Assembly: GCA_963377175.1 (NCBI GenBank) | Contig: CAUJNA010001609.1 | Coordinates: 1 to 64,000 of the forward strand | Origin: Effrenium voratum | Lineage: Eukaryota > Sar > Dinophyceae > Suessiales > Symbiodiniaceae | Reading direction: 5' to 3' | DNA: 64,000 bases | In this document: positions 36,740-49,555 of the stretch, one piece after another | Numbering within the stretch: position 1 is the first letter of the stretch | How the letters are laid out: each line of letters opens with the position of its first letter | Made by a program: the position numbers and the translations under genes | Notes under the pieces: model-generated | What the model saw: the letters and a program-made list of their open reading frames with translations, nothing else | What the model was told of the DNA's origin: nothing | The model's database searches: none

Positions 36740-37267
36740 GCTCTTTCTGAGCGCGCACGTGTCTTGGAAGCGGTGTCGACTTGTACAAAACGGCTCGAGA
36801 AACTTGTAATGTCGTGGAACAGGGCCGCCGAGCAGGAGTTGTGTTAGGGCTTTTCTATCGGTGAACATAAGGACTGATTCGTCCTGAGGCTTCTTTGTAA
36901 ACCTCAACCAACGTGAACTGAAGTGCCACTTCTGCGTGCATTCCGCCGCGATCAACTTTGCTTCTTTCTTGCCTCACTGACCGCTTCGCCTGGCCAGCAG
37001 GGCTTTTGGAGGCAGCAGCGACGGCCGCGCGCGTAACTCGCGTCGCGCACGTTGTCGAGCAAAAAAAGCAGGTTGCCGTGCTGTTTCACAGCGACGCGCC
37101 CCTTTGCTCAAAACTAAGCCGAGACGCCAGCAGCGCCCTGATCGGCGACGAAAGTTGGTGTCTAGGACGCAGCGGCTTGCCATGCCCAGCACGCAGCAGC
37201 AAATAGGTCGTCCACAGACGCCAGCGACGCTAGAAGGGCTGAAAGGGTCCGGGGCTTGAAGAATATG
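36740..37267. other. No gene recognised
   Basis: Short frames only. 36970-37100 is GC-rich without motif. Confidence 0.3.
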
Positions 37268-38200
37268 GATGAGAAAGTGAGCTCGCTAAATCGAGGTAAC
37301 CTGCAAAGGAGGGCCAACGCGTTGCTTAGAGCATCCAATGGTGTCTGTTGGATATCATGGCTGAAATGACGTCGTGTGATGCTCACTGTTGTGAATGATA
37401 CACTTCGGCAGCATTTCAGTCGCGATTTGGCAAGAACTAGGCCGCGATGTGGCGAGAACGGTTGCTTGGCTGCGTTTGGCATCGTCAGATGCCGTTTGCG
37501 CAAAAAAAAAGAAGAAGAAAGAGTGTCCAACGCGCGATGTTGGATTGTCTAAGTGATGACTGGGCGCTTGTACGTAGACCGTAAAGGCTACAAACAGCTC
37601 GCAGGGAGTCCGTGAAGCACTCTCCCGGCCACGAAAAAACATACGCCCGTCCCGTGCGCTTGCCGACGTCGCGCTCGCACCCGCGCTAGCCCTCAAAATG
37701 GAAGCGGGCGACCCAGCCCTCGAAACACACAACAAAACTCAAACCCTGAAAAGGTGTTCTTCGGCACTCCGAGCAGGAGAAAGTGAGCTAGATCGAGGTA
37801 ACCTGCAAAAAGGAGGGCCAAGTAGGTCCAGCGACGAATCGATTGAACTACGCGCTGCTTAGAGCATCCAATGGTGTCTGTTGGATATCATGTCTGCAAA
37901 CGACGTCGTATGATGCTCCCTGTTGCGAATGATACACTTTGGCAGCATTTCAGACGCGATTTGGCAAGAACTCGGCCGCGATGTGGCGAGAACGGTTGCG
38001 GTTTGTAGGTTTGGCTGCGTTTGGTATCGTCAGATGTCGTTTGCGCAAAAAAATGTCCAACGCGCGATGTTGGATTGTCTAAGTGATGATTGGGCGCTTG
38101 TGCGTAGACCGTAAAGACTACTACAAACAGCTCGCAGGGAGTCCGTGAAACACAACAAAACTGAAACCCTGAAAAGTTGTTCATCGGCACTCCGGGCAGC
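37268..38200. repeat. Tandem duplication of a ~540-bp unit
   Basis: 37325-37620 and 37865-38150 share agcatccaatggtgtctgtt, gatacactt.ggcagcatttc, cgatttggcaagaact and gcgcgatgttggattgtcta in the same order, offset by 540 bases. The second copy lacks part of the first (the 37620-37720 piece) and the first has a longer A-run at 37502. Confidence 0.85.
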
Positions 38201-38975
38201 TATCCGGCTCTGCTAGCCTTCAGAATGGAAACGCTAAAGGCAAAACTCCTTGGCGCTGGCGCGTTTTTTTCGGCACACCGAGCTACCCGGCGCTGCTAGC
38301 TTTTGCTCGGCAACTACCAAGAGTAACGATGCGAGGTGCGCACCAAAAGGTCGATTGAAGAACGAGGTAGTGGGGTAAGATTTCCTTTAATCTGCACAGA
38401 TCTATATAGCTCGCTTAGCAACTTCTGCGTCCTGCCACAGACAAAACGCGCCTGCGTCATTCTGTTTTGACCAGGGTGCCTCCTTCACCGCCTGGGGTCA
38501 AAGCCTATGGGGCCAGGAGTGGTCGCGCAAGTCGTACGCTGTTGCGTGGAAGCCGGCGCAGACAAGCGCCGGGCTGACAAGCTCGGTGTGGCCGCTGTGC
38601 AGTGGTGTCATTGGCATATTTTTTCACCTTCTACTTGTTTTGTTTCCCGTCCGGTCTTGTTGTAACTTTGTGAGCATGTTTGTTTGCGCAAGAGGGTCCT
38701 GTTTTGGACAGGTACGTCCCTCGCCGTCCCTCGCTAGAAGCTGGCGCAGACAAGCGCAAAGCAGATCACTACGGGCTGACACTTGGCGTGGCGCTGCTGT
38801 AAACGGCCACAACTAAATTTTGCAAAGCACGCCGGAAGGACAAGGTGGAGAACGGTAGGCGAGTTGCTGGCATTTCAAATTACACTTGACTTCAGTTGGG
38901 TCGGTTCTTGGAAGGTACTTACGCTTTCCTGGGCTTACAGGGGTAGGAGGCGTGAGAAAGACAGGACATTGATTT
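38201..38975. other. No gene recognised
   Basis: No supported frame. Two related short segments share ggcgcagacaagcgc (38555, 38743) with cgggctgaca following each. Confidence 0.3.
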
Positions 38976-39068
38976 CGGCAGCCAAAATATGCTTTTGGTG
39001 TCGCCAAGTTAGGCCAATATTTCGGCAGCCGAAAAATATGCTTTTGGTGTCGCCAAGTTAGGCCAATA
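38976..39068. repeat. ~46-bp direct duplication
   Basis: ttcggcagcc..aaatatgct and gtgtcgccaagttaggccaa occur twice in tandem, offset about 46 bases. Confidence 0.9.
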
Positions 39069-40560
39069 TTCGTCAGTGGTAATCCGTTTATGTTACATTG
39101 CCGAGAGTCAATCAACGGGCTACTCGTCAGAGAGCGGAATACAAGAATGCATTTCCCGCGAAACACTTAACAAACACTTTGGACTTCCCCTGGCAGAAAC
39201 AAAACGTGAGGTCGTCCTATTGAAAGACCGGGTTCTAAAGGAAAAAAGGGCAGCCTTGCCTTTTTTGGGGCTGCTGAAAGTGCAGTCCGATCCCGATGGC
39301 AAACGCCGAACGAGCCAGGGTTTTTCTTTCCAAATCGCGCGGCAAGAGGGCGCTGGATTTCCTTTTTAGAGCCTCCAATAATATATAACTCCGAGGTCAG
39401 CCAGCGGTCCATTGCAGCTTGTGTAGAAACTCGAGTAATCCCTCGTTACACGTCTTGGGTTGCATTTTCTTTGCAAAGTTTTCAGCTCCTGCTGAGGCAA
39501 CGATGAAATCACGTCTTGGCTGAAAGCGGAGGCCGCCAAGAGCAAGGCCGACGCATTGCTAGACCGAAGGCATACCTTCTGAAATGTCCGCCTTTCGTTT
39601 TTCATTTTCTGGGCTGCAAGAGATTGTCTTTATTTTTTTGTAGAATCTACGGCCGGTCAAGGACTATGCGTGACCCACTCCCGTTTTGGGTTGCCATGAT
39701 TGGGTGCGAGGAAGTGACGCGGCGCTTGCTGGAAGCCTATGATGCTGACACCTGATCTGATGGCGGCTTAGTTGTTCTTGTCGAGCTTCGGCAAATGGAG
39801 CGCCACACCGTGTATACATTCGAACTTTCGTAACCAACACTCGCTCGGCAGTGAGTTACTCTTCACGAGCTTCGGTGGGGGGTGTATTCCTCTGCACGTG
39901 TGTAACACTGATCGGATGATCATGAGGTTGTGGTGCATCGTTGCGAAATGAACGAAGATGCCACGAACCAACTAGACAGCGGATTGTTGGCAGACTCCAC
40001 TTGTTCTTTTTGCCCGTTGGGGGGTCACAATTTCCGCGTTGAGCCTACATCTTGCCAACTGTTCGCCTGTAGATTTGTTTTGGTTTCTGAGTTTCGGCAG
40101 CAGGCTTTCAGCCTTTGCTGGGTCGGATCGGCCCGGCCAAGGATGGACGAGTGCCTTTGCAACATGCTGCGAAAAATGGACCTGATCACGTCGCTGTCAA
40201 GAAAAAAACACGCGGTCCAGCCGTCTGGCGCTGGCAGCATGTGTGTCAAGGCCAAAGGGGCCCTGAAGGTTCGTCAAGAAGTCATGTACTGCCAAACGCC
40301 ACGAAGTCGGGCAACCTTTCTATGTATCTACGGAATGAGTTTGGACCATGGCACTGAGAGTTTTGCAATAGTTTTGTCTTGGTCTCCCTTAGCACATGCT
40401 TTGGTTTAGGGGATGCTCCAAATGATGTTTTCCGTTGGTTCCTTTCACGCCAATAAGAAAAAAAAGACTCTTTGAGAACGCCACTTGCGTATTTTCATCA
40501 GATGTGATTACGTCGCTGCCGCAAAAAAACCCTTGTGCGGCCATTTTTTTGCAACATACT
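39069..40560. other. No supported gene
   Basis: Frames up to 159 codons (39930-40409) have no recognisable motif and contain many Cys/Ser/Arg typical of chance frames. At 40500-40560 the words gtcgctgccgcaaa and cccttgtgcggccatt appear once. They look like the single-copy source or edge of the module that recurs inside the following minisatellite. Confidence 0.35.
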
Positions 40561-42535
40561 CTGTGCCGTATGCGTTGCCAACCACCATGTAAAAAATCAG
40601 AGGCGTTGCCAACCACCATGAAATATCACAAAAACCATAGGCGTTGCCAACCACCATGAAGAAATCATGGGCGCTGCCAACCACCATGAAAAATCACAGG
40701 TGTTGCTAACCGCTATAACAAATCATAGGCGTTGCCAACCACCATGAAAAAATCATGGGCATCGCCAACCGCTGTGAAAAATCATGGGCGTTGCCAGCCA
40801 CCATGAAAAATCATGGGCGTTGCTAACCACAATGAAAAATCATCAGCGTTGCCAGCCGCCATGAAAAATCTTGGGCGTTGCCAGCCACCATGAAACATCA
40901 TCGGCGTTGCCAACCACCATGAAGCATCATGGGCGTTGCCAACCACCATGAAACATCATGGGCGTGGCAAACCACCATGAAAAAAGTCATAGGCGTTGCC
41001 AACCACCATGAAACATAATGGGCGTTGCCAGCCACCATGAAAAAATCATGGGCGTTGCCAACCACCATGAAAAAAAAAGGCGTTGCCAACCACCATGAAA
41101 ATTCACAGGCATTGCCAGCCGCCGTGCAAAATCATAGGCGTTGCCAACCACCATGAAAAATCATAGGCGTTGCCAACCATTATGAAAAGTCACAGGCGTT
41201 GCCAACCACCATGAAAAATCATAGGCGTTGCTAACCAGTATGAACAATCACAGGCGTTGCCAACCACCATGAAAAATGAACGGCCGCACAAGTGGTGCTT
41301 CTCTGCCGCAAAGCCCCTTATGCGGCCATTGTTTAGCAAAAGGGCTTTGTGGGGCCATTTTCTATGCCTTATAAGCTGCCAACCGCCGTGCAAACTCATA
41401 GGCGTTGTTAACTTCCATGAGTTGTTAATCATCATAAAAAATCATGGGCGTTGCCAACCACCATGAAACATCATGGGCGTTGCCAACCACCATGAAAATT
41501 CATAGGCGTTGCTAACCACCATGAAAAGTCATAGGTGTTGCCAACCACCATGAAAAATCATGGGCGTTGCCAACCGCCATGAATATTCACAGGCGTTGCC
41601 AACCACCATGAAAAAATGAACGGCCGCACAAGTGGTGCGTCTCTGCCGCAAAACCTCTTGTGCGGCCATTTTTAGCAAAAGGGCCTTTGCGCGGCCATTT
41701 TCTGTGCCTTATGCGTTGCCAACCGCCGTGCAAAATCATAGGCGTTGCTAACCACCATGACACCATATGCGTTGCCAACCACCATGAAATTCATATGCGT
41801 TGCATACCACTAGGAAAAATCATAGGCGTTGCCAACCATTATGAAACAATCATGGGTGTTGCTAACCACCATGACAAATCATGGGCGTTGCCAACCACCT
41901 ACAAAAAATCATATGGGTTGCCACCCACCATGAAAAATCATCAGCGTTGCCAACCACCATGACAAATCGTGGGCGTTGCCAACCACCATGACAAATCATG
42001 GGCGTTGCCAACCACCATGAAAAAAATCATGGGCGTTGCCAACCACCATGAAAAATCATGGGCGTTGGCAACCACCATGAAAAATGAACGACTGCACAAG
42101 TGGTGCTTCTCTTCCGCAAAACCCCTTGTGCGGTCATATTTAGCACAAGGGTCTTTCCGCGGCCTTTTTTTTATGTGCCTCATGCGTTGCCAACCACCAT
42201 GACAAATCATAGGCGTTGCCAACCACTCTAAAAAGTCATAGTTGTTGCCAACCACCATAAAAACCGAACGGCCGCACAAGTGACGCTTGTCTGCCGCAAA
42301 ACCCCTTGTGCGGCCATTTTTTTACAAAAGGGCCTTTGTGCGGCCAGATTGTGTGCCTTATGCGTTGCCAACCACCATGAAAACATCATAGGCGCAGCCA
42401 ACCACTTTAAAAAATCACAGGCGTTGCCAACCACCATGAAAAAATGAACGGCCGCACAAGTGGCGCTTCTCTGCCGCAAAACCCCTTATGCGGCCATTTT
42501 GACAAAACGGACGATTTTTGTGTGCCTATATCATG
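40561..42535. repeat. ~30-bp minisatellite (ggcgttgccaaccaccatga)
   Basis: About 50 head-to-tail units of gcgttgccaaccaccatgaa plus a variable aaaatcatgg end, 26-33 bases each. Five copies of a longer module interrupt it (starting about 41275, 41617, 42088, 42265 and 42448). The module reads gaacggccgcacaagtgg, tctctgccgcaaaacccc and cttgtgcggccat, followed by ttatgcgttgccaacc, which rejoins the array. The units are contiguous with no unique spacers, so this is not a CRISPR-like array. Confidence 0.95.
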
Positions 42536-44452
42536 ACGGTTGTCAACCCCCATGAAAATCATGTCGGTTGTCAACCGCCAGGCAAATCATGAGCGTCATG
42601 GACGCTGCGGCCGCCAAGGACGTAAACCCCGAAAATCACACGCGTTGCCAGCCGCCATGAATATCATGACGGTTGCAAACCGCCATGAAAATCAAACCCC
42701 CATGAAAAAAAAACATGACGGTTGGCAACCGTCATGAAAATCATGAGCGTCATGGACGCTGCGGCCGCCAAGGACGTAAGCCCCGAAAATCATGACGGTT
42801 GCCAACCGCCATGAAATCATGACGGTTGCCAACCGCCATGAAAATCATGACGGTTGTCAACCCCCATGAACATCATGACGGTTGTCAACCCCCATGAAAA
42901 TCATGACGGTTGTCAACCGCCATGAAAATCATGAGCGTCATGGACGCTGCGGCCGCCAAGGACGTAAACCCCGAAAAACGTACGCGTTGCCAACCGCCAT
43001 GAAAAATCATGACGGTTGCCAACCGCCATGAACATCATGACGGTTGTCAACCACTATGAAAATCATGACGGTTGGCAACCGCCATGAAAATCATGAACGT
43101 CATGGACGCTGCGGCCGCCAAGGACGTAAACCCCGAAAAACGTACGCGTTGCCAACCGCCATGAAAAATCATGACGGTTGCCAACCGCCATGAACATCAT
43201 GACGGTTGTCAACCCCCATGAAAATCATGACGGTTGGCAACCGCCATGAAAATCATGAACGTCATGGACGCTGCGGCCGCCAAGGACGTAAACCCCGAAA
43301 AACATACGCGTTGCCAACCGCCATGAAAAATCATGACGGTTGCCAACCGCCATGAACATCATGACGGTTGTCAACCACTATGAAAATCATGACGGTTGTC
43401 AACCGCCATGAAAATCATGAACGTCATGGACGCTGCGGCCGCCAAGGACGTAAACCCCGAAAAACATACGCGTTGCCAACCGCCATGAAAATCATGACGG
43501 TTGTCAACCCCCATGAACATCATGACGGTTGTCAACCATGAAAAATCATGACGGTTGTCAACCACCATAAAAACCATGAACGTCATGGACGCTGCGGCCG
43601 CCAAGGACGTAAACCCCGAAAATCATACGCGTTGGCAACCGCCATGGAAACCATGACGGTTGCAAACCGCCATGAAAATCATGACGGTTGTCAACCACTA
43701 TGAAAATCATGACGGTTGTCAACCCTCATGAAAATCATGACGGTTGGCAACCGCCATGAAAACCATGAACGTCTTGGACGCTGCGGCCGCCAAGGACGTA
43801 AACCCCGAAAAACATACGCGTTGCCAACCGCCATGAAAATCATGACGGTTGTCAACCCCCATGAACATCATGACGGTTGTCAACCTCCATGAAAAATCAT
43901 GACGGTTGTCAACCACCATAAAAACCATGAACGTCATGGACGCTGCGGCCGCGGCCGCCAAGGACGTAAACCCCGAAAAACGTACGCGTTGCCAACCGCC
44001 ATGAAAAATCATGACGGTTGCCAACCGCATGAACATCATGACGGTTGTCAACCCTCATGAAAATCATGACGGTTGGCAACCGCCATGAAAACCATGAACG
44101 TCATGGACGCTGCGGCCGCCAAGGACGTAAACCCCGAAAATCATACGCGTTGGCAACCGCCATGGAAACCATGACGGTTGCAAACCGCCATGAAAATCAT
44201 GACGGTTGTCAACCACTATGAAAATCATGACGGTTGTCAACCCTCATGAAAATCATGACGGTTGGCAACCGCCATGAAAACCATGAACGTCATGGACGCT
44301 GCGGCCGCCAAGGACGTAAACCCCGAAAATCATACGCGTTGGCAACCGCCATGAAAACCATGACGGTTGCAAACCGCCATGAAAATCATGACGGTTGTCA
44401 ACCACTATGAAAATCATGACGGTTGTCGACCCTCATGAAAATCATGAGCGTT
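42536..44452. repeat. Higher-order minisatellite with palindromic units and NotI-containing module
   Basis: The basic unit is catgacggttgccaaccgcc with atgaaaat. The module gacgctgcggccgccaagga recurs 11 times, at 42601, 42755, 42942, 43105, 43267, 43429, 43588, 43777, 43939, 44106 and 44295. Spacings are 154-189 bases in two size classes (about 154-167 and 187-189), so the higher-order unit is five or six basic units plus the module. One copy (43939) has an expanded gcggccgcggccgcc. The unit core cggttg-c-caaccg is a perfect inverted repeat. Confidence 0.95.
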
Positions 44453-45533
44453 GCAAACTTCTATGACCCCTAAAGATTTTTTTGTCGCTTGTTGGGGTTT
44501 TCCGGCAACCAGCTCTCGATCTCTTTCTTGCCTCTGCCAGCAGCCTAAAGAACCAAAAGGACCACTTAGCGCCATCTCTTCACCTCCGTCGAACCTCTTA
44601 CGTCTACTCCTTGGCCTCCTTTGCCTTTGGGGCCGCCTTTCTTTGGATCTCCAACCGTTCCTTTTCTATTCCTTCTTCTTTCTCCTCCTTTTCTTCTTTT
44701 TTCGGTCTCTACCAAACTGCTCTCCAGCTGACTTGGGGCTGGAGTCCCTTCGCCTTCCGCCTCTGCCTCCTCCAAAAGCTGGAGACTCCTCTTGGTATTG
44801 CCTTGGCTATCCGGCCCCTTCACGTAGGGCTCACGCTACCATTCAAAAAAAACTTACACAGCACGGAGCGCACCCTTTGCTCCTGAGCCAAAAGAAAGCG
44901 TAAGTATGCAGAATGTCACACCAGCATTTTGGGCTTTTTACAGTAGGATATACTTATACATTTCTGCAAGTCTCAAGCCATCTTCAAAACCTGAAGGCAA
45001 TAAATAAAGGGCAGGGAGCAGGAACGCTACAAGTAAAATCATCAACGTCTTCAAGTTCTTGAATGCTCAAGCTCTGACTACGATGCTTCAACGTCAGGCT
45101 GCAGAATGCCAAGCAATGAAGTGTCAAAAGGAGTTGCAGTGACTTCAAGAGGAACGAGCTGTCTTTTCACCACGCATGAGAAAGGTTGTCTGACTGTCTG
45201 CTCCTGTGGGGGAGAGGGTTCGCGGCACATTGCGGACAACGGGATAGAAACCCAAAGAAAGTCCTGACTGCGCCACGTAGTAAATGTTGACATTCATTCT
45301 CCACGACGCTCAGCGAGGCCGGGAAGGATATCAAAAAAAACTTTTTTAACAATCAAAAAGAAACTTTTTTAGCAATCAAAAAACAACTTTTTTAGCCATC
45401 AAGAAAAAACTTAATGCACTCAGGGCTGCATGTACTGAGAAACGTGTGTATCAAAAGGAACACGCAGTGCACGCGCACGGACACGGTCTCATCACACGTG
45501 CTGTAGCTGCGGGGTTACTCTTTTGCGATGGTC
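44453..45533. other. No supported gene
   Basis: A 150-codon plus frame at 44451-44903 starts inside the repeat and is rich in Leu/Phe/Ser from a pyrimidine-rich strand. The reverse strand shows a lysine/glutamate/glycine-rich frame (44823-44566). Neither is convincing. 45330-45420 has three loose copies of atcaaaaa.aacttttttagc. Confidence 0.35.
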
Positions 45534-46833
45534 TGGGCGAGTAGCGGGGGGGTTGGGGGGGAGGGGCGGCAGCCCCCCACCATGATGATCAAGAAAATAA
45601 TGTTTCAACTGGGGCAAAAAATCCGAGAAGTAGCGGGGGGGTTGGGGGGCCCCATGGTGATCGAACAAGTGACGATTCAATTAGGGGTAAACAATTTAAA
45701 AAGTAGCGGGGGGGTTGGGGGGGGGCGGCAGCCCCCCCATGATGATCGAAAAACTGATGATTCAACTAGGGGCAAGAAATCTAAATAACCAGCGAGGAGG
45801 CAAAAAATCTAAAACTGCCCCTTAGATTTTTTGCCCCTAATTGAATCATTCGATCGTCATGCGGCAGCCCCCCGCCCAACTTCCCCCGCACTTTTCGATT
45901 TTTTGCCCCTAATTGAATCATCACTTTCTGGATCAGTAGCGGGGGGGTTGGGGGGGGCGGCAGCCCCCCCCCATGATGATCGAAAAACTGATGATTCAAT
46001 TAGGGGGCAAGAAATCTAAAAACCAGCGAGGGGGCGTACAATCTAAAAAGTAGCGGGGGGGTTGGGGGGGGGCGGCAGCCCCCCCGCGATGATCGACAAA
46101 GTGAGCATTCAAATTGTGGCCAAACATCTAAAAATAGCGGGGGGGTTGGGGGGGCTCCCCCATGATGATCCAGAAAGTGATGATTCAATTAGGGGCAAAA
46201 CATCTTCAAGTGGCGGGGAAGTTGGGGGGGGGGGGCCTACCGCATGACCACAAATGTAAAAGTAGAGGGGGGGTTTGGGGGGGGGGTGGCAGCTCGATGA
46301 TCAAGAAAATAATGATTCAACTGGGGCAAAAAATCTGAGAAGTAGCGGGGGGGGGGGGGGCAGCCCCCCAATGGTGATCGAACAAGTCCCCCCCCATGAT
46401 GATCGAAAAACTGATGATTCAACTAGGGGCAAGAAATCTAAATAACCAGCGAGGAGGCCAAAAATCTAAAACTTCCCCTTAGATTTTTTGCCCCTAATTG
46501 AATCATTCGATCGTCATGCGGCAGCCCCCCGCCCAACTGGGGGGTTGGGGGGGGGCGGCAGCCCCCATGATGATCGAAAAACTGATGATTCAATTAGGGG
46601 CAAGAAATCTAAACACCAGCGAGGGGGCGTACAATCTAAAAAGTAGCGGGGGGGTTGGGGGGGGCGGCAGCCCCCCGCGATGATCGACAAAGTGAGCATT
46701 CAAATTGTGGCCAAACATCTAAAAATAGCGGGGGGGTTGGGGGGGCTCCCCCATGATGATCCAGAAAGTGATGATTCAATTAGGGGCAAAACATCTTGAA
46801 GTGGCGGGGAAGTTGGGGGGGTGGGGGGGTGGC
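45534..46833. repeat. G-run satellite, left block
   Basis: Units of roughly 85-100 bases built from tagcgggggggttggggg, a short hairpin (gggggcggcagccccc), atgatgatcgaaaaa and gtgatgattcaattaggggc followed by aaaaatctaaaa. Some segments appear inverted (ttttttgcccctaattgaat at about 45826 and 46484). Several guanine runs per unit could form G-quadruplexes. Frames here are chance. Confidence 0.9.
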
Positions 46834-46869
46834 AGGGAACAATGCGTATAATGTGAACCGGCTCCTTTT

Positions 46870-49555
46870 TCAGCACTTGCCACTTGATCTGCGCGAAAAA
46901 AGGGATAGCAGCGTCGCAGATTTGCACGGTCAGGTCAATCCAGAAACTAATTCCAATTCAACATTGTTTATAATCTATTTTAGCGTATCTCAAATTTAAT
47001 TATCTTTCTCAGCTCTTGGTGTTTCTCTTGCCTTGCGATTATTGATGTCATGGACTTCAGAAGTCTTATCAATGGAGCAAAGTAGAGACAAGTGATTAAT
47101 AGGTGATACAGAAATGACCAAGACTTGGTACTGTAGATTACAAGAATCAATTCAGAATTGGGTCTAGAGAGTCTATAGACAGGAAATGCCTACCAATAAG
47201 ATCTCAAGGAAGGGTGGGCTATTGCTTATTTATCCCCCCTTCTTGTTTCCCTTTATCACCCCAACTCTTTTTCTCGGAAGCAGAGGTTGGGTCTCACGGC
47301 CCCATCCCCTCACCTCATTTTCATTGGCTGGGAGATGGATGAGGATGGTAAAATATATTCTTGGAAAGTGAAGATACGCCAAGAAAAAAAGGCGAGAGGG
47401 GAGGATGGCTGTCTGGCCTCATGATTCAAGCCTCTATCTTACCACCTTACCCCCTTCATTTCTATTCCTCACCACCTACAGCTTCCTTGAGATGGAGGTG
47501 GGGGCGGGGAAAGATATGAGAGAGTGGGCAAGGAGATGGATGGCCATCCAACCATCTTGTTTCCTTAGTCATCTGGGTTCTTCATTCTAATTCTCTTTCC
47601 TATCTCTTTCCTATCCGTTTCAACGGTGAGAATGGAAAGGAGAAAAGAAATTCTTTCCAGCAGCTACAAATGAATTCCTCTTTCTTCACCTCTTTTCAGC
47701 TTCTCTTTCCCAACCTCTTGCCCAGTTATAAGTTTCTTTGGGAAACGAGGGAGGTCAAGAGAAGGGAAGTGAATGAAAGCTAGACAAGCTGGAATGTCCT
47801 TATTGTCCAATTCCAAATATGTGTACCTGTCATTCCCGTTCTCTTTTAATAGCTGTGGGAGTGACATGAGAGGGAAATAGAATGGAGAAAGGGAATGCAA
47901 GAGATGGAAAGCATCTCAAATGATAAAGCGTCTCTGATTTATACTCTTAGAATATGGAAACATTTTTATGATAGTAACATCTCTTTCCCTGTCTCTTCCT
48001 TGCTTGCCCTGACTCTTCGCTCGCTTCTTCACTCATCATCACCTGCAAGCGAGAGAAAAGGAGATTAAAAAGGTGGGTGAAGGAGAGTGGGTGGGCTCAC
48101 CTTGTCACGTTTTCCCTCTCATCCTATCTCCTCCCTCATCCACATCCAAGATTTAGAAGCTAGAGATGATGGGAGGTAGGTAATGAGAAGTAAAAAGTGA
48201 AAGTGATGATGGCGCCTTCTCTTTCATTAGCCATCATATGACCGCCCATCTCTCGCTCTCTCCGGTCGTTTACCTGGCACGCGATCCCTAGAGTTCACAA
48301 CAAGTAGTGGAGAGAGACATTCCTTGCCCAGCTCCAGCTCTAACAGGTAGGATAATGATGGAGGAGCTGGTCATCTCCCTCTCACACGCCTTCCCTTGCC
48401 ATCTCTTAATTCTGGAGTGGCGAGGATTGAATGCAAGAGAAAGGAATGCAACTCCTTCTCCTTCTCTATCACCAACATTTCCTTTCCCTTAACCATGTCA
48501 CAGAATCCAGAACGTCTTTCATGTCATCTGGGTTCTTCATTCTAGTTCTCTCTCCTATCTCTTCACCCCTTCTTCTTTCCTAGCCGTGGCAACGGTGAGA
48601 ATGGAAAGGAGAAAGGAAATTGATGACGAGAGAGGTAAAGTGATTAGGTGAGAGGTGGCCAGAGGAAATCCCATCCGCTGGCCAGTTCTTTCCAGCAGTT
48701 ACAAATGAATTCCTCTTTCTTCACCTCTATTCAGCTTCTCTTTCCCAACCTCTTGCCCAGAAACGAGGGAGATCAAGAGAAGGGAAGTGAATGAAAGCTA
48801 GACGAGCTGGAATGTCCTTATTGTCCCAGCTTTTCCGTTCACTCTCCATCTCTTCCCCAATCATCTCTTTCCTGTTGACCCTCTTTCTCTTGCTCTCTCC
48901 GTTGGCCCCACAGCTCTAACAGATAGGATAATGATGGGGGACCTGGTCATCTCCCTCTCACGCGCCTTCCCACGCCATTTCTTCATTCTGAAATAGTGGC
49001 AAGGACTCTACGTGAGAGAAAGAGATGTCACCCCTTCTCCCTCTCTTATGTTGGCTCTAGAGCTGGCGAAGGCATGAGACGAGCTGAAGCTCCATTGCCT
49101 GTCCTTTTCCTATCTTCTGTCCCGGTCTTTAAGGAGAGATAAAGGATGTGGATGAAGAGATAATGATGGACGAACGAAGAGAGAAGCCTTGTGAGGGCTG
49201 GCCCAGCATTCATCTCTATCCCTCACTCTCTATCCTTCGTCTCCCAAGCCTTTATCCAACACACAGCTACTTGCGGTTGTGGGTAAAGGCGTGGAAAAGA
49301 GAAAGGAGTAGCATGAAAGGGTGAATTGCCTTCACCCCATCCAACAGCTAAAAAGAGAAGCATCTTTCATTTCTCTTCCTACCCCTTTTACGCTAGTGAG
49401 AGGCATGTCCTCCACCTTCCCATCCCTTCCTCACTCTTTCCAACCTCTCTGCTTACTCGCGAACAAAGGGGGCGACATGCCTTTCACGTCCTGGCCCAGG
49501 GGCGTGCAGGATGCTCAGTGTTTATTGATGTTGAAACTATAGAATTGAACTCTCA
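46870..49555. other. Purine/pyrimidine-skewed part of the island, with internal duplications
   Basis: No gene supported. Segments recur in direct orientation about 1 kb apart: 47650-47820 matches 48685-48835 (acaaatgaattcctctttct, gaaagctagacaagctggaa). 47565-47640 matches 48525-48610 (atctgggttcttcattct). 48335-48395 matches 48905-48965 (ataatgatgg, tggtcatctccctctcac). Composition (ctctttcc and gagaaagg words) differs from everything else in the window. Confidence 0.6.

Noticed and set aside
40561..42535. CRISPR-like array (regular ~30-bp repeats)
   Set aside because: The units are contiguous with only small variation. There are no unique spacers of constant length, no leader and no cas genes, and the setting is eukaryotic.
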